A stretch of 64,000 bases of DNA from Trileptium ribeirensis (Eukaryota > Nematoda > Enoplea > Enoplida > Thoracostomopsidae). Shown here one piece after another: positions 1 through 13,200 of this stretch. The stretch's first letter is position 1. Every line of letters begins with the position of its first letter. Location: NCBI GenBank assembly GCA_030248225.1, contig JASANE010017530.1, positions 124,001 through 188,000 of the forward strand, read 5' to 3'. The notes under the pieces are model-generated. The model was not told where the DNA came from. It saw only the letters and a program-made list of their open reading frames with translations, and did no database searches. A program made the position numbers and the translations under genes.

Positions 1-600
1 AGGAAATAAACGGACGTCTGCACGACTAACATTGATGTCTCGAACAGTATCGCTCATACAGGGGATCTACAAAAATCTGACACATGATAAACTGCATGGA
101 TGATATATGCCGGTCTGCCACATAACACAACGAGAGGCTAGCTGTATATGGTAGTTTGTGTAGCTATAAAATATAAAAAATTGCAACATGAAATGAAGCT
201 TAGAACGCTATAAATACAATCAAAGCTTGTTTTATCGTTTACCATAATATGATATACTACAAAACACAAGTAGAAATCGCAATAATTATGCATGATACGC
301 AGTCACAGACTATGCTGAACAGACATAATTATTATATAAGTTGTAATATTAATTTGTGAATGATAAAACTTATGATTTCATGCTGAGCACCGACACGAAC
401 ACAACTGCTATAAAGAAACCCACAAATTTGGCGAAAAAGTGTTGCCAAGTATAAGACAAGAATAAGTAACATATTTATTGATACGGATCCCGTGTTTTGA
501 GATATAACTGAAAACGTATTTTGCGTCGGCTACAAATACAAAAAGGGTTTACAATACCCCATGGATAGCTGGGTTCACTAGTCGGTAAACATTCCGCCAG
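1..600. other. Unannotated 5' flank
   Basis: This AT-rich stretch has no open frame, repeat unit or RNA signal that I recognise. Confidence 0.5.
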
Positions 601-890
601 GAGCATGATCCGCGCCCCTGGTTCGGAACCGGGGCATTTCGCCAAGAGAAAAACGGTTAAAATTTATTCTTGTCAGAAACAATGCCTAAACGCTTTTGAT
701 GGAGTGAATTTTGAATCAATTTTTGACAAAATTTACGAATTTTTTTTGCTTCATGTCGGAATTTTAGTCGCTCAAATTTTATGTCGTTTGGAGGTGTATT
801 TACCGAGCGAAAACAAAACAATCTAAAAGTACGATGAACCAGGGAGAGCCCACAATTTTGCCAAGATGCACGAGCCGGGTGGGTAGAACA
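601..890. repeat. Fragments of a GGGCTCTCC-ended repeat family
   Basis: Two modules (about 605-650 and 831-890) share short blocks with better preserved copies at 4541-4654 and 24928-25312: a 'CCTGGTTCGGAACC'-like block, a 'GCCAAG/GGCAAAATTTT' block and a 'GGAGAGCCCA' end. They lie in opposite relative orientation here. The copy is broken, so I treat it as a fossil of that family rather than a complete element. Confidence 0.35.
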
Positions 891-3233
891 TAATGACGGT
901 TCTGGAACAGCGTTATATGTTAATCGCAATACAACGTGTTATGTTTTCCATATTCGAGATTGCTTGCATCATCGCATTTTAAAATTGGAAAACCGTGTTA
1001 TATATCGCATATGTATCAGATCCATTCTGGATCGTTACGTGACAGATTAATACACACCACAGTGCAATGGATAATATTATTGAACACCACGGCTATGTTG
1101 GTTATAGAAACTAGAGCCAAAATCAACAGTCTTGAAACAAAATCCATGTGCCCATCCCCCGAACGAAGATATGTGTGCGTATGTGATGGAATATATGTTG
1201 ATCGAGTATTTGTGACCCCCATGAATTTGGCATTACTTATGTTGTCTGTAACTTAACCATTGTTATAATCGTATGACTTATTGTTACCACTGTAACTGCA
1301 AGATGTATCATAACTGTATTGCCAAGAGTATCATAACTGTATTACCTATCGTTAAACTAAGTAGCAGCTGTGTAGCGAACAGCAAATTTCAGAAAAGCTG
1401 AAAATTAGAAGTACAAAATATTATATATTAATTCCCTTAGGGTTCATTTTCACTGTGGACACTGAAAATTTTTTACCGAATACTCGGATATTAAGGGTCA
1501 TTGCTATTCCGGCCTACAACTCCGGAATAAGTTAGAATTTGTAGGAGCGGGACAGACTTTTCTGGCACAAAACTTTTCGTTCTTTCTAATAAGACTGGTC
1601 CTGTACGAATCCGTTCAAAATTCAACAATAAATAAAATTCAACAATTCAATAAAAAACAACTGTGATTCGTCGCCAAATCTGGGCATTGGGATGAGTTAC
1701 AAATTATTAGTTATTTTAGTAACTACTATATATTATAATTATAGTAAGATTCCACGGACCTAGGGTTTTACATGATTCCGTGAGTCGAGTTAGGAGTTGA
1801 TCTCGAGCCGACCGACGTTAAACAATGCTTTTCTAGGAAAAATTTCAAAAAATTATCACAAACTGGTCCTTGCTATCGTTTTGCTTTTGAAAATTTTGTT
1901 ATTCTTTGTTCATGATTTACACGTACATTTTTACAGAATTTACACATGAACGTATCTGCGAATTGAAAATTTATCGGTAGAAACCAAATTTATTAAATTG
2001 ATTTTGCGAAAAAATTTACTTCAGTAATTTTGCTAAAATTTTACACATTATGCAAATACTTAGCTTTTTAAATGGAACCATAAGGTGAACAAAATTCGAC
2101 CGGATTCATGAGTCTGTTGATCCGAAATTTGGTCGGTCCTCACATAAAATTTTTTTGTTATAACTCAAAATTCTCCAGGAGATTTTGAAACCAGACATTT
2201 TGAGGATTTTTGTTTTACTGGTTGAGACTCTTTAATCTTTCGTTTGAGCCCTCGCAACCGGCAAAGTCGTGGCTCGTTCAAAAGTTTGTGAAAAACAAAC
2301 GGGAGCGGAGTAAAAGCCGCTCTGGGTTTTGTACAAATTTACACGGTAGCACATATTCAAGTATATTCAGCTTCATAAACAGATGTTAGCCTTCGTTTCA
2401 TATTTGCAGTTAGAGCATTCCTGTTTCTCCTCCTTCTAGAAGTTCAGTCTCATAAGCAGCACAGCTGTATCAGAGTCGCTAAGTCGCTAAGGTCCGATAC
2501 ACCGTCGCTTTAATTGCAATACTAAATTTAGCAGTGTTGGTAAATTTGTACAAACATAGCAAAACTTCACATGCAAATTTTAGCAGCATCGCGAAATGTT
2601 ATAGGATGTATACTTTTAAAAAGGAAGCTTCCTTACGGTTGCAATGACCATTGAATGCCATCGTACAAATCCGTTTTGATAGATAAAGACAGTAAAAGTT
2701 TGCCTAAATTTCTATTGAGAACACAGCACTCAAGAACACTCGTTTCAGTGTTTTTTGAGCTATATTTTCTTACTTTAAGAGAGGTGTCGATGGATTGCAA
2801 ATCATCATTCCCCACGATTTTATCTCTCAGCTGAATCTTACCTAGGTAAAATAACTTCTAACCTTTGCCCCCATGCCCCAAATTGAAGTACGAAATCATG
2901 CAGTTGTATAATATATTGCTATACGATCTTGTTTGAAGAGATAAAGGATGTCAAAACGCATAAATTGCCGCATTGGGATTCTCGTTGATGCATGGTTCAT
3001 TAGCTTAAGAGGGTCCCACCCCTATACAAGCACCATCGCTTCACAGCGACGACAGTCGATATAATATTAAAATGATCCCACATGAGAAATTGAGTTCAGA
3101 CATACAAACGTAATCAGTTAAGTAGGTTAAGAGCTCATGGAATTTGGTGACAGCCCCAGACTGGATCACTGCCCCGGCAGTGGCCTGCTTGCGAGTTCAA
3201 ACCTGCTATTTAAGTACTTCTTGCAAGTGTATT
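891..3233. other. Unannotated 5' flank
   Basis: There is no gene-like frame here; the short frames lack any family motif. The text is AT-rich, with some GC-richer blocks near 1740-2340 that may be old repeats. I could not tie them to another copy in the window. Confidence 0.4.
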
Positions 3234-3328
3234 AGATCGACGTGACGCTGTTGCATTACGCACTTGCAAAAAGTAATGCCCATACGACCCCGGCTATGGT
3301 AACCTCGAGGGCGGACCTAATGGTTTAG
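3234..3328 (+). repeat. Dispersed short repeat, copy 1 (SINE-like)
   Basis: About 95 bp here match 41384-41477 closely, both beginning with ATCGACGTGACGCTG and ending in a GGGCGGACCT block. The upstream segment (about 3190-3215) contains GAGTTCAAACC, which resembles a Pol III B box. A tRNA-derived SINE tail is plausible but unproven; the shared block itself is seen directly. Confidence 0.5.
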
Positions 3329-4148
3329 AATTTTTGTCGCTTTTTTAGTCTCCGACCAATCGGAGGCAATTTAATTCATATTCAAGCACAGAACGAACGA
3401 AGAGAGCAAGAAACAACATAAGAGCTACATAACGTGTTATGGAGATTGTAGCAGCTCCTGGATGTGTCGCGGTGTGGCATTGTATAGAATTTGTGTTTTC
3501 ATAAAACTTGACAAATAAACCGAAATTTGTGTGTCAAGAACTTTAGGCAATGATTATTTTGTTAATTTTCTGTTTCTTTTTAATTTAAAGCATTTACGTA
3601 TAGTATTATTGTAATTGTAATTGAAGGGATTGTGATTTGTCTACTGCTCGTGGTTGTTGTTGCACGTTCGCGACTTCGTATCGCACACACACACGCGGCT
3701 TGCTCGCTGATCAAACGTCGTGTTGTGTTTGCACTTTGCGTGTGTGTGCCTTTTGCCGTATCCTGCATCTGTGGCGCTATTTCGCTGTTCTGTGGTCGTC
3801 GTATCCTCCAACTATTACGTATTAATCATCACAGATTTGCAACTCTCTTCTGATTTTTCGAAAACGCCATACGTGCTCAAAGATCAATAATTATATATAT
3901 TCGTTGTGAAGTGTGTCCGGTTATCGACGTGAATAGATTGTTTGAATCCTGTCGACCAACTAGAATAATAATTGTGCGTATTCCTCGGGCAATTCTTACT
4001 ACAGCTGGTGATATTTGTGACCCGGCGTCGGAACGGAAACAGAATCTTTTTTGGGGTTCGTATTGACCCATCGTTTCTGATAGCTAGTTAGCTAGCTGTC
4101 TCTGCGAACGCCCAAATCCAGTTGTACTTGCGTGTTGTGGATCACAAA
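3329..4148 (+). other. Presumed 5' flank and 5' UTR of the hexokinase gene
   Basis: This stretch precedes the chosen hexokinase start codon. It has alternating pyrimidine/purine tracts near 3690-3750 and a TATATATA run near 3890. It contains no convincing coding frame. I cannot place the transcription start or exclude an additional upstream non-coding exon. Confidence 0.35.
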
Positions 4149-4229
4149 ATGTTTACCCCGCGGCCTTTGGCATCGATGAAGGCATCGCTGAGGCGAAGTT
4201 TTAGTATCGACGAAGAAGCAAGCAGTCAG
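4149..4229 (+). CDS. Hk: Hexokinase exon 1 (N-terminus)
   Basis: The frame opens at ATG 4149 and runs 27 codons to CAG, followed by the donor GTGAAC at 4230. It ends in phase 0, matching exon 2. The peptide is rich in Arg, Ser and Lys (…[14 protein letters not shown]) and shows neither a transmembrane segment nor a clear porin-binding helix. Hexokinase N-termini are poorly conserved, so the call rests on phase, donor quality and the need for an N-terminus. The 14 kb distance to exon 2 leaves room for an alternative first exon. Confidence 0.6.
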
Positions 4230-7200
4230 GTGAACGCAGCTCACTATAACTCCTACGTAGCCTTTTTAAAAGTCTTCGCTGGCTTTCGCTATATTTACTG
4301 CATAGTTTAGCTTACATGGCTTTGCTTTTCTGTCCAAAATACCTATATATGTATATACCTTAGCTATATATGTTCTTAGAAGTAGTCGCTTTGTCTGCAT
4401 TGGATTGCAAAAATTCTGGCTTATATATATACATATTGTGTGTTTCCAATATTGCTAATAGCATGGTGTTGTAAGCTTAAGCGGCTATGGCATTGCTGTG
4501 TTCTTCTAACCTATACAGGCTACTTATGTGTGTGGAGTGTTGGGGTTTCCAAATTGGGGGTGGAGGAGCCCTGGCATTTTTAGGTTCCCCCTGGTTCAGA
4601 ACAGGTGCCCCCGTTCATGCCTCCTGGCAAAATTTTCATCGAATGGAGAGCCCAGCAGTGTTCTTTAGTTCATAACGAAATCACCAATAAAGGAATATGT
4701 GTAATTTATTGCCTTTCAGCAATCGCTAAAGGGGTTGACTATTTGTTGGCTGAGTAGCTCAGTGGTTAGTATAAAGATGGTAGAGCCTGGTGTCGCGGGA
4801 ACGAATCCCGACTCCCGTCGACATATTCTCATGGGCTGAATTACTATGATGTTAGCTTTAAAATTATTAGGCGTGTGTATTTCCTTAAAGCGGGTTCTGT
4901 TTTACTTGGTTTTATTCTACTCTGTCACCGAAGCGTCTCACTCGGGCACCGAAAGATCTCTTTGAAGTTTATTGGCAATCTGTTGCTGTATTACCACTCC
5001 AACGCTAACCGGTATCACTGGACGATTAACGAGACTCACTGGGGTACCGAAGCGTCTCACTCCAGCACCGAAAGATCTCGTTGATGTTTATTGGCAATCA
5101 GTTGCCGTATTACCACTCCAACACTAACCGGTATCACTCGACGACTAACGAGACCCACTCGGGCACCGAAAAATCTTGTTGAGGTTTGTTGGCAATCATT
5201 ACCACTCGAACACTAACCGGTATCACTCGTCGACTAACGTGTCGCACTCGTACACTATGTAGTTTGTATACGTATATATAAATATGTGTGTATTTGTCAT
5301 TATTTACTGTTATACTGTCATTATTTACTATATATTTGTGTAAATATACATTTATTGCCAATTGTATAAATGGCCGACTAGTATGTACAGGCAGAAGTCG
5401 CCAGTTCGATCCCAGTGTTGACCTTGTCATTCTTTTCGACAGAGTCGAACAATGCTTTTACGTTGCCCATTTGTCGAGGTTATGTAGCTAATTGAAATGC
5501 TTTATATTCTTCTTGTAGCTGTATCTGTCCCGAATTGGTGGCTGTACTGTCGCTAAGGCACTTGTGGCAAAAATACACAGAATAATCCGATATTTCAACA
5601 AAGTTAGGAAACACGCCCCCCAATATAATTCAAACGAGCGAAGAGAAGGATTCTCACTAGCCGTGAAATTCCACCGTGTCCGTTATTAGGTTTTTTATCG
5701 TATCACACATAACTCGACTTTCTGAACGGATTGATTGGCGCGATAGGCTTATTCCACTGCTTGAAATCTTCATTTGTGCTTTTTAGCTAGGTGCAAAGCT
5801 CGGTTCTAACATATCCCCCTTCCCCCGAAAGAGCCGGCCAAAGGTGCTCCAGCCGGATCCTGAAGGGGTCCAAACAATCACGTTACCCCGTCTAATTGGT
5901 CTAGATATCTGAGTCAAATAATTGTCTATAAGATTGTATGTAAACTTTTGCTGCGCGGTTCTCGTAGGACGTAGGATTTGGGTCAAAATGACTTCTATAA
6001 CCATGAGACCAAAATGCCCGGAAATGGTAATATCTGTGCAACCGCTCGAGCTATATAGATATTTTCGGTGTCATTTTATAGAATGGTTTATCCTCTATGT
6101 AGCTGTGAAATTTATGTTGCTATTGTAATTATTTACTCTGCAGGGTTCGGTTTTTCATTTGAAACATAGGATTAAAGATACGCGAAAATTGTAATATATC
6201 TGAAACCAATACAGCTATATAGGTGCTTTGGTCTCATTTTGCATAGTAATTTGTCCTCTATGTACTTGCACATTGCGAAAACAATAATTGGGTATGTACG
6301 GATATAGATCTTTTCAACTACTCAAGTGGTGGCAATTTTGTAACTTAATGCTCAATATATATACCCTCTTTCCAGGGAATAGCCGGAACCGTCCATTTAA
6401 ACCGGAACCTGGTCTTCGAAATTTATATTAGTAAAACAGATAAAGGAAGAAATGCAGATATAGTGAATTTAAAATGCATTAAAAATAACTTTTACATTAA
6501 ACTTAATGTATTGCGATCGCATTATTGCCTTTCCGAAACTTTAAAGAAACTGACGAAACTAATAATATTTATTTATCGATCAATACGTCGCTTTTTGGAC
6601 ATTCAGAGCAAAAAATGTCTTCCACTATACACCACTGCGTATACTGCGTCAAATCGAATGTGCTTACAAAGCTTGGAGCGTAGAATACACACTTTCGCTC
6701 TGTCTTCAGTCGCCTCCCTTTATTACACACACGTTTGTTACATGGTCTTCTGTATGAAAGTTGAAATTATTGGTTTATATGATTCTAAGAGAAAATAATA
6801 GATAGAATGTAATTTTCTGATAAGTGGTAAGAGACACTGTTTAGGCTAGCGTTGGACAAACAGCGCCCGTCAGTTAGATCATAATGATGATAACTTTCTA
6901 ATCAGAATGCTATAAATGAGACAAACTGTGATGCTGCGCGCACAGTTTCAATAAATACAGTTCACGGCCAAGAAAGCAGTTTCTGGCTGCGTTGCAGAAA
7001 ACGTTAGTTTATTTCAATTTATGCTGGTGCTTCTACTTCAATTTTATTTACCAAGTTTACAAGTGCACTGGCTGGTGCTTGACGCAATTTATGTTAGCCA
7101 AGCATACGCTAAGTACTTCTACGTAACGTAAGCTATACCCTATTACCAAGTTGGACCAGTTTAATTCGAACAATAATGTGTAAAATAGCTGCTACAAGCA

Positions 7201-10200
7201 TCGACCTGGCTTTGATTTGTTAACAAACATCTGCAGGTTATAATGGAAAATTCCTACTGAAATTATGTTCCCTGCTTACGTTTCACACGGCAAATTGCTT
7301 AGCTAATCTTTTCTTTTGCTTGGTTGTATTGAAGCTTGATCATTGTAAAATATATATTACATATGTTTGGATCACAGATGAAGCAAAAAATGTGGAAAAT
7401 TTCAAACAAAATTTTGTAACCGGAATTCCGGTTCCATTGTGGTTGTTGCCCTTTGCCGGAACTGCAATTTGCCTGTTACTCCCTGCCTTTTTGTCTAGGT
7501 CACTGACTAGTCGCATATCGGCCCGCACGGGCAGAAACCTTAACATTGACCAACTGCAAAATGTATATATACTAGTAGCCTGTTTTATCGCCAAGGTGGT
7601 GAATTCTGAGTATATATATAAATATATAAATAAATAAATTACATGTTGTACATTCAGAATTCACCACCGTCTAATACTAATTATACACAATGGTCGAGCG
7701 ATACTCACGAATGACCTAGCGAAAGAGTGCGACTCATGAGTAATATGCAATATAATTCACTAAACGAATAATGCAGGCACCCATCAAATTGGATATGCTG
7801 TGCAATTTTATTTATATAACGCTTTAAACCCATGGGTATCCAGAGGGATACTGCCCTTCCCTCTGCTGCGAACCACCCTCCTGCCAAGACCACCTACAAC
7901 CCCTAAGCCCATGGGCTCTAGACACCTATGATCTAACCGTATATAGTGGTTATATTTGGGATAGCTGTATGTACATAGAACGGCTGTAATTCGACAATGG
8001 GCATACATGGACCGAGGTACGGAGTCCCAGGGGTAGACACGATCGGATCGGGCAGGGGGGTGAGAAGCCATGGGTTCGGCGGCTCCAGAGGGGCCTTAGG
8101 GGGTTGGAATCTCTCCCTACCGGCTTAGGCTTAGGGCCTCGTCTTGAGTATGTATATATAGCAATGGGAATGGGCTTATTCGAATCCAGCACCATAATTA
8201 CGTACGGCAATATGTTTACCCATTTTAAGCTGAATTAAATATAGCCACCGAGGACATAATCAGAGCGGAAACCAGCACAAAGAATGGCGGACGGCCGGCT
8301 GATGGCAGGCTTCAACCGAGTCCAGGTCAGCCGTTTTCATTTTCTGGCAAAGCAGGGCGAGGATCTTTCTAAGACACAAGACAGTTAAGCCGCCTGGTTT
8401 TCGGCACTTGTTTGTATTTCTAGTGTCCAACTGCCAATTCTTATCCTCTTCAATTGTCATTTTAGTTATCCGGCTTCTCAACACTACAAAATTATTCCAT
8501 ACCTGGCAGTAATGCCCTGCGGACTCCCGCAGTTCAGAACTGAAGAGGGCGATTCCTATTTTAATATAGGGGACCCCAGTTGAACCGGGCGGCATAGAGT
8601 ACTGCAACTGATCGCAATTGTCCATATCTAAAAGGGAAAATTTCAGCGATTTTTAGTTTCACTGGGAAAAATTTCGTGGTATTTATAGGTAAAACGTAGA
8701 CTCACCCAGCAAAGTGTTCTTTCTCCCTAAGCCAAATTTTTGAGAAACGAGACTGTTCGAGAATTGTGGTTTTGTTTTTGGAATGGTACTGTCATGCAAG
8801 ATTAGGTTTCGCGGTGAGCTACATTTCATCCGGATATTTCGTAGACTGCAAAGCTTTAGTGGCGACTACAGATGTTATTTGTCAAAACAAAATTCATTTT
8901 TGTTTGCCCAAACCAGAACAGTTAACGGTCTGGAAACAAGGAGCCCGACGGTAGTTCATGATTGAAACATGATACCCAATTTGGTTTGCCGCCATTTGAC
9001 AACCCGGGTGTACTCAGCTACAGTTTGCAGGTCGTTGTAGTAGGTCACAATTTGTCCTGAAGAGAATTCACCCCTTTCCCTCCTTCTCATTAAAAAATTA
9101 ACTGAGTGTGTAGCTGCACTTGCTACAAAAGGCTCTAGTTATGTTTTAAATTAACAATCTTTTTATTATTACTACTATAAATATATAAATTCGACGCAGT
9201 GTTTTTAGTTTGCCGGTGTATTACGCTACGCACAGCAGTTACAAGTTTTACGCGGCCGAAGCGCTGTTCTCAAAAGAAAACACATTTAGCAAAAAAAATA
9301 AGTCGTAAAAACACAGCTCAATCAGTCAATAATACAAAATATGCGGCGGTGGCTGTTGTTTTGTAAACATCAATAGTTATGAGCGAAGTTTTGTCAGAAT
9401 GAGGTGAAGCAGTGAGTGTTAGGGGAGAGTGCGCAAAATATGATTTTTGAGACGGGATAATGATGTTTTTAAAAAACAATGACATTGTCTACGTGCGTAT
9501 ATTTGCGTAAAGTGGATGAGTGCCATGGGTGTCGCCAAGCGGGGGCACGAATGGCCGCCCCCCCCCCTTCAGTTTGAATTCACTTTTGAACCAGGCGACA
9601 TCCGATCGGTCGAATGACGTCACAGGACCGCCTGAGACACCGTGATATCGAAACACGGTTGGTTCGGCGATTGAACTCATCGGTCATGAACAGTTTGGCT
9701 CGGTGCCCCCCAGTTCGAATTTACAGCTAACTTGTGTCCCTTCAGAAACCCTTGGTGCACTCCACTAGCTTCGATTTTCTGGCTACGCCCCTGAATGGGT
9801 GCATGCCCTTACAACGCGCAGTGTGGGGCTAGATTGCCGCTGCTGTATAAGACAGTGTTTGAGACTTAGGCGAAGTCTTGACAAGCTGCTGAAGCCTGTA
9901 TGGGTCACCATGATGAGCTGTTAGTAGAGAAACTTGAGGCAAATTATTGAAGGACAGACAGTTTCTACGTGGTTAATCTGTGGGACTGCAACATTTCAAT
10001 AGTTTCCATTCTAATCGCCATGACACCCTTTCTAACAGGCTTTTATTAACTAACTAATATATCGTTACATATTACGCGCTTAATCTCCATTCGAAATATT
10101 GGAAACATACAATACAGTCTGCAATTTGGGGTTAGTGGAGAAACGCCTCAACAGTTCGAACAAAAGTCATCACAAATAAATTAATATAAAGTAAAATCAT

Positions 10201-13200
10201 CTGAGCCGTGGTCACCCATATATATCTATTGACACTCTGGTTCTGAGGCTTCCATCATTCCCATTGTATTGGGCTCCACTCCACCCCACCCAGCTCGCAT
10301 GTAGAGCTCGTGCAGAAGCCAGGAAGGAGCCTCTCTACGTTTGCCCAGCAGTGATGATTGGGATTCGCTGATTGGATGTACCCGTTAAGTTTTGTATTAT
10401 TGTCGGCTTGCTGGGTAGTGAATGGGGCGACCATCCAAACTTTACTAGAAAATGAGACCTACAAGACCTCGAGGTAAGTGCTAATTAGAGACGACTGAGT
10501 GAAACACTGAACTGCTGATCCTGGTCAAGTTGCAGCTTAAATACAGCTCAGTCCAACGTCATTTGAATATGTAATTGAAAAAGACGTGAAACAGCCATTA
10601 TAGGTCATTTCAGCGGTTCATCACTGTTCTCCTACAAGGATCATTAAAGATGCTAATCTGCCATAAGTTCATGTTGTAAAACTTAGAGACATAGGAGTTG
10701 TTGCCAGTGTTGACAACGATGATTCATTGTTGTTGTTTTGGTTGCTTCATTAGATTTGGTAATAAAAGTTATTTTCATAAAATAATTTTATTACCTAATT
10801 AAAATTTTTTAATAATGAAACACGATTGACGGGTGGGTTGTTTAATAAACATCTTTAAATTGTGATTGTACATAAGCAAAAAAGTGGTCAACCCTACGCT
10901 TTTTGACAATTTTTATCGCTTTAAAAAGTATAAACGTAAGTAAGAACAATAATAAACAGTAATGTTTATTAATTTTTTGTTTGAAAATACGGTTTTAACT
11001 CGATTTGAACTCCAATTGGTGAATTTATTTATGATTCATAGATGTTTTCGTCATGAAGTTTTCCAAAAACTGTTTCATCCAATGTTTTCTCCTAAATTTG
11101 ACACATTTGTCACATTGTTTCTTTGATCTCACCGCTCACATCTGTCGGAGACATAATGGCAACGCTTTGGCCGGGTTCTGTTCATATTGCGTCCGATCGG
11201 ATCCCGATTCGTTACGACCAAACTCTGTCTAACGCTTCTGTATCCTGAGTTCAATACGCTGATTGTATTTTTTGATACCATATATAGATTGAGGTTTATA
11301 CGCTTGGCAATACCGTTGCAATTTAAGATGTCATGTGGGCTATTTTTGTGTCAACGTTGACGGAGGAACCAGACAGTGGGTATATACAATAAATTTGGAC
11401 CTTCAGCTGGGTACTTAGCTTTAGAGTTTCCGATAAGGTATTTCATATATGGTTAAAAAAGGTGCTCTCTCGTGACCATGGAACTGCGTAGGGACGATCT
11501 ACCAGACCATGCCCACGCCCAAGAAGTTGTTAAAGTATTTGGCGTATATATCGAACCTGGAAAGTTAACCAATGGTTGGATTTGGCCCTAGTCAAAATCT
11601 AAATCGTAAATACGTCCCACACCCGCAACTCAAGTAAATCCTGCCCGTGATTTTTTTTACGTTTTTGGTATTCGAAGCTTTCAAAATTATTAAGGATTAT
11701 TGTCGATGACGCTGGGTTTGTTTGCGAAATTAATTATTGTTAAACGTTTTAGCGTGTGATATCTATATAGTCAGGTTTTTAGCGCTCGGGATTAAATGAT
11801 TTTGTGGCTTATTGGATACATTTCACAGTAAAATATCCCCCAAATAGCAACCATCAGGTTGTGTTAGCACGAAAGTGTCCTAACAACACAGATTTTATTT
11901 GAAAAATTCATTTGGCGAAGCACCGATAAAGACCATGTGCATTGAAAAGCATCGTAAGGTCTTATGGACCGATGAAGACGAGTGGAGGGGTTTGCCTTAT
12001 TTTGTGTCCAGCATTTAAGTTTTTCTCGTCCGCAAGTAGGAAAAACTCAAGAGGGTCATTCCGAAGCGTAGCCCTCCAGGAACCCTTTCTTGCGAAGGAC
12101 GCCCTGTCTAAAATGAACGACTCGTCGATATCACATTTTTGTTAAGTGTAGTTTTATATACATGCCGGTAAACAAGAACTAAGCTTACTTTTGTAGTGCT
12201 AACTGTGTGTGATCCTTCCGACGTTGACAACAACTAATAAGCTTCACAGTATTTGTTTACATTTTTAATATTTTAAATATATTTTTCGTTGAAACTGATG
12301 CTTAGAAAACATTAGTGTTATAGCCAGCTGTAGCGTCGAAGGCGTAATACTGAGCAGTATATATGTTGTTTTGAATGAAATCATAATGGAGAGATACCAA
12401 AAATAATCGTAGTATATATAGTAATGGCAGTGCATTGCTTGCTTCCGTCCGGTGATTACAACAGATGATTGCTTGATTTTTCCCGGAACCTTTCAGTAGT
12501 GAATGGGTTTGAAAACAAGGCAAGTTTTGCTGGCCGTCAGAGCGACACAACAGTGTTTTATGCGAAAATAATACGCCTACTACGGCGTGTTGGTAAAAAA
12601 TGACGTATATATGCCGTTTGATAATGAATGCTTTTTGTTCTTGTAAGCCAAAGGTTGTTATTGTAGTATATATCGGAATACATAGTTGCGCGATTGTTTG
12701 GAACCTGCTGTTTTCGTGCATACGTGCTCAGGGTCCGAGGTCCTAGGGGAAGGTGGGTCACCAATCCCCGGGGGAAGCTGGTCCGGGCGGGGAAGGTCAT
12801 CTCGTTTTCATATCATCGCTAAGGCTATAGTTACCCTATGTGTGGGAGCGGCGTTCTTGTAAAACATTATTTGGTTTCCGATAACTCGTCGTCAAATGAA
12901 AGAATTTCGGAGTATATACAGATTTATGGACTATATATTTCGGAGTTAACGCTGTATTGGGGCCAACAATCGGGGATGGCTAAGCGTTCTACGACGATAT
13001 AAAATCGATTTTATTTATATAAGTCGTTTTTGAAACGTTGACGAATTTTTGTAATATATATACTTGTGTGTAGGGTGTCGGCTTTATGCCTTGTTTTAAA
13101 TAGGCGGCCCCAAGCGGGACTCGAATAGTTGTTTCGCTGCCGTCCTGTGAGTTGGATTGTGCATGATTCTTATTAGGTAATGCTATTATTTGTTGGGTGC

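Noticed and set aside
4748..4825. Functional tRNA gene
   Set aside because: A and B boxes are present but the acceptor stem cannot pair, so I call it a tRNA-derived repeat.
6463..6798. 111-codon frame inside the hAT-type element
   Set aside because: The corresponding frame is shortened or shifted in the two other copies and lacks any transposase motif, so it is not under coding constraint.
10190..10460. Possible 3' tail of an RTE-type LINE (GCCAGGAAGGAGCC and TTTGCCCAGCAGTGATG region)
   Set aside because: It has a vague resemblance only; no coding domain or second copy in the window supports it.
12302..12800. 139- and 80-codon minus-strand frames in intron 1
   Set aside because: They overlap in different frames, have no domain signature and no splice context.
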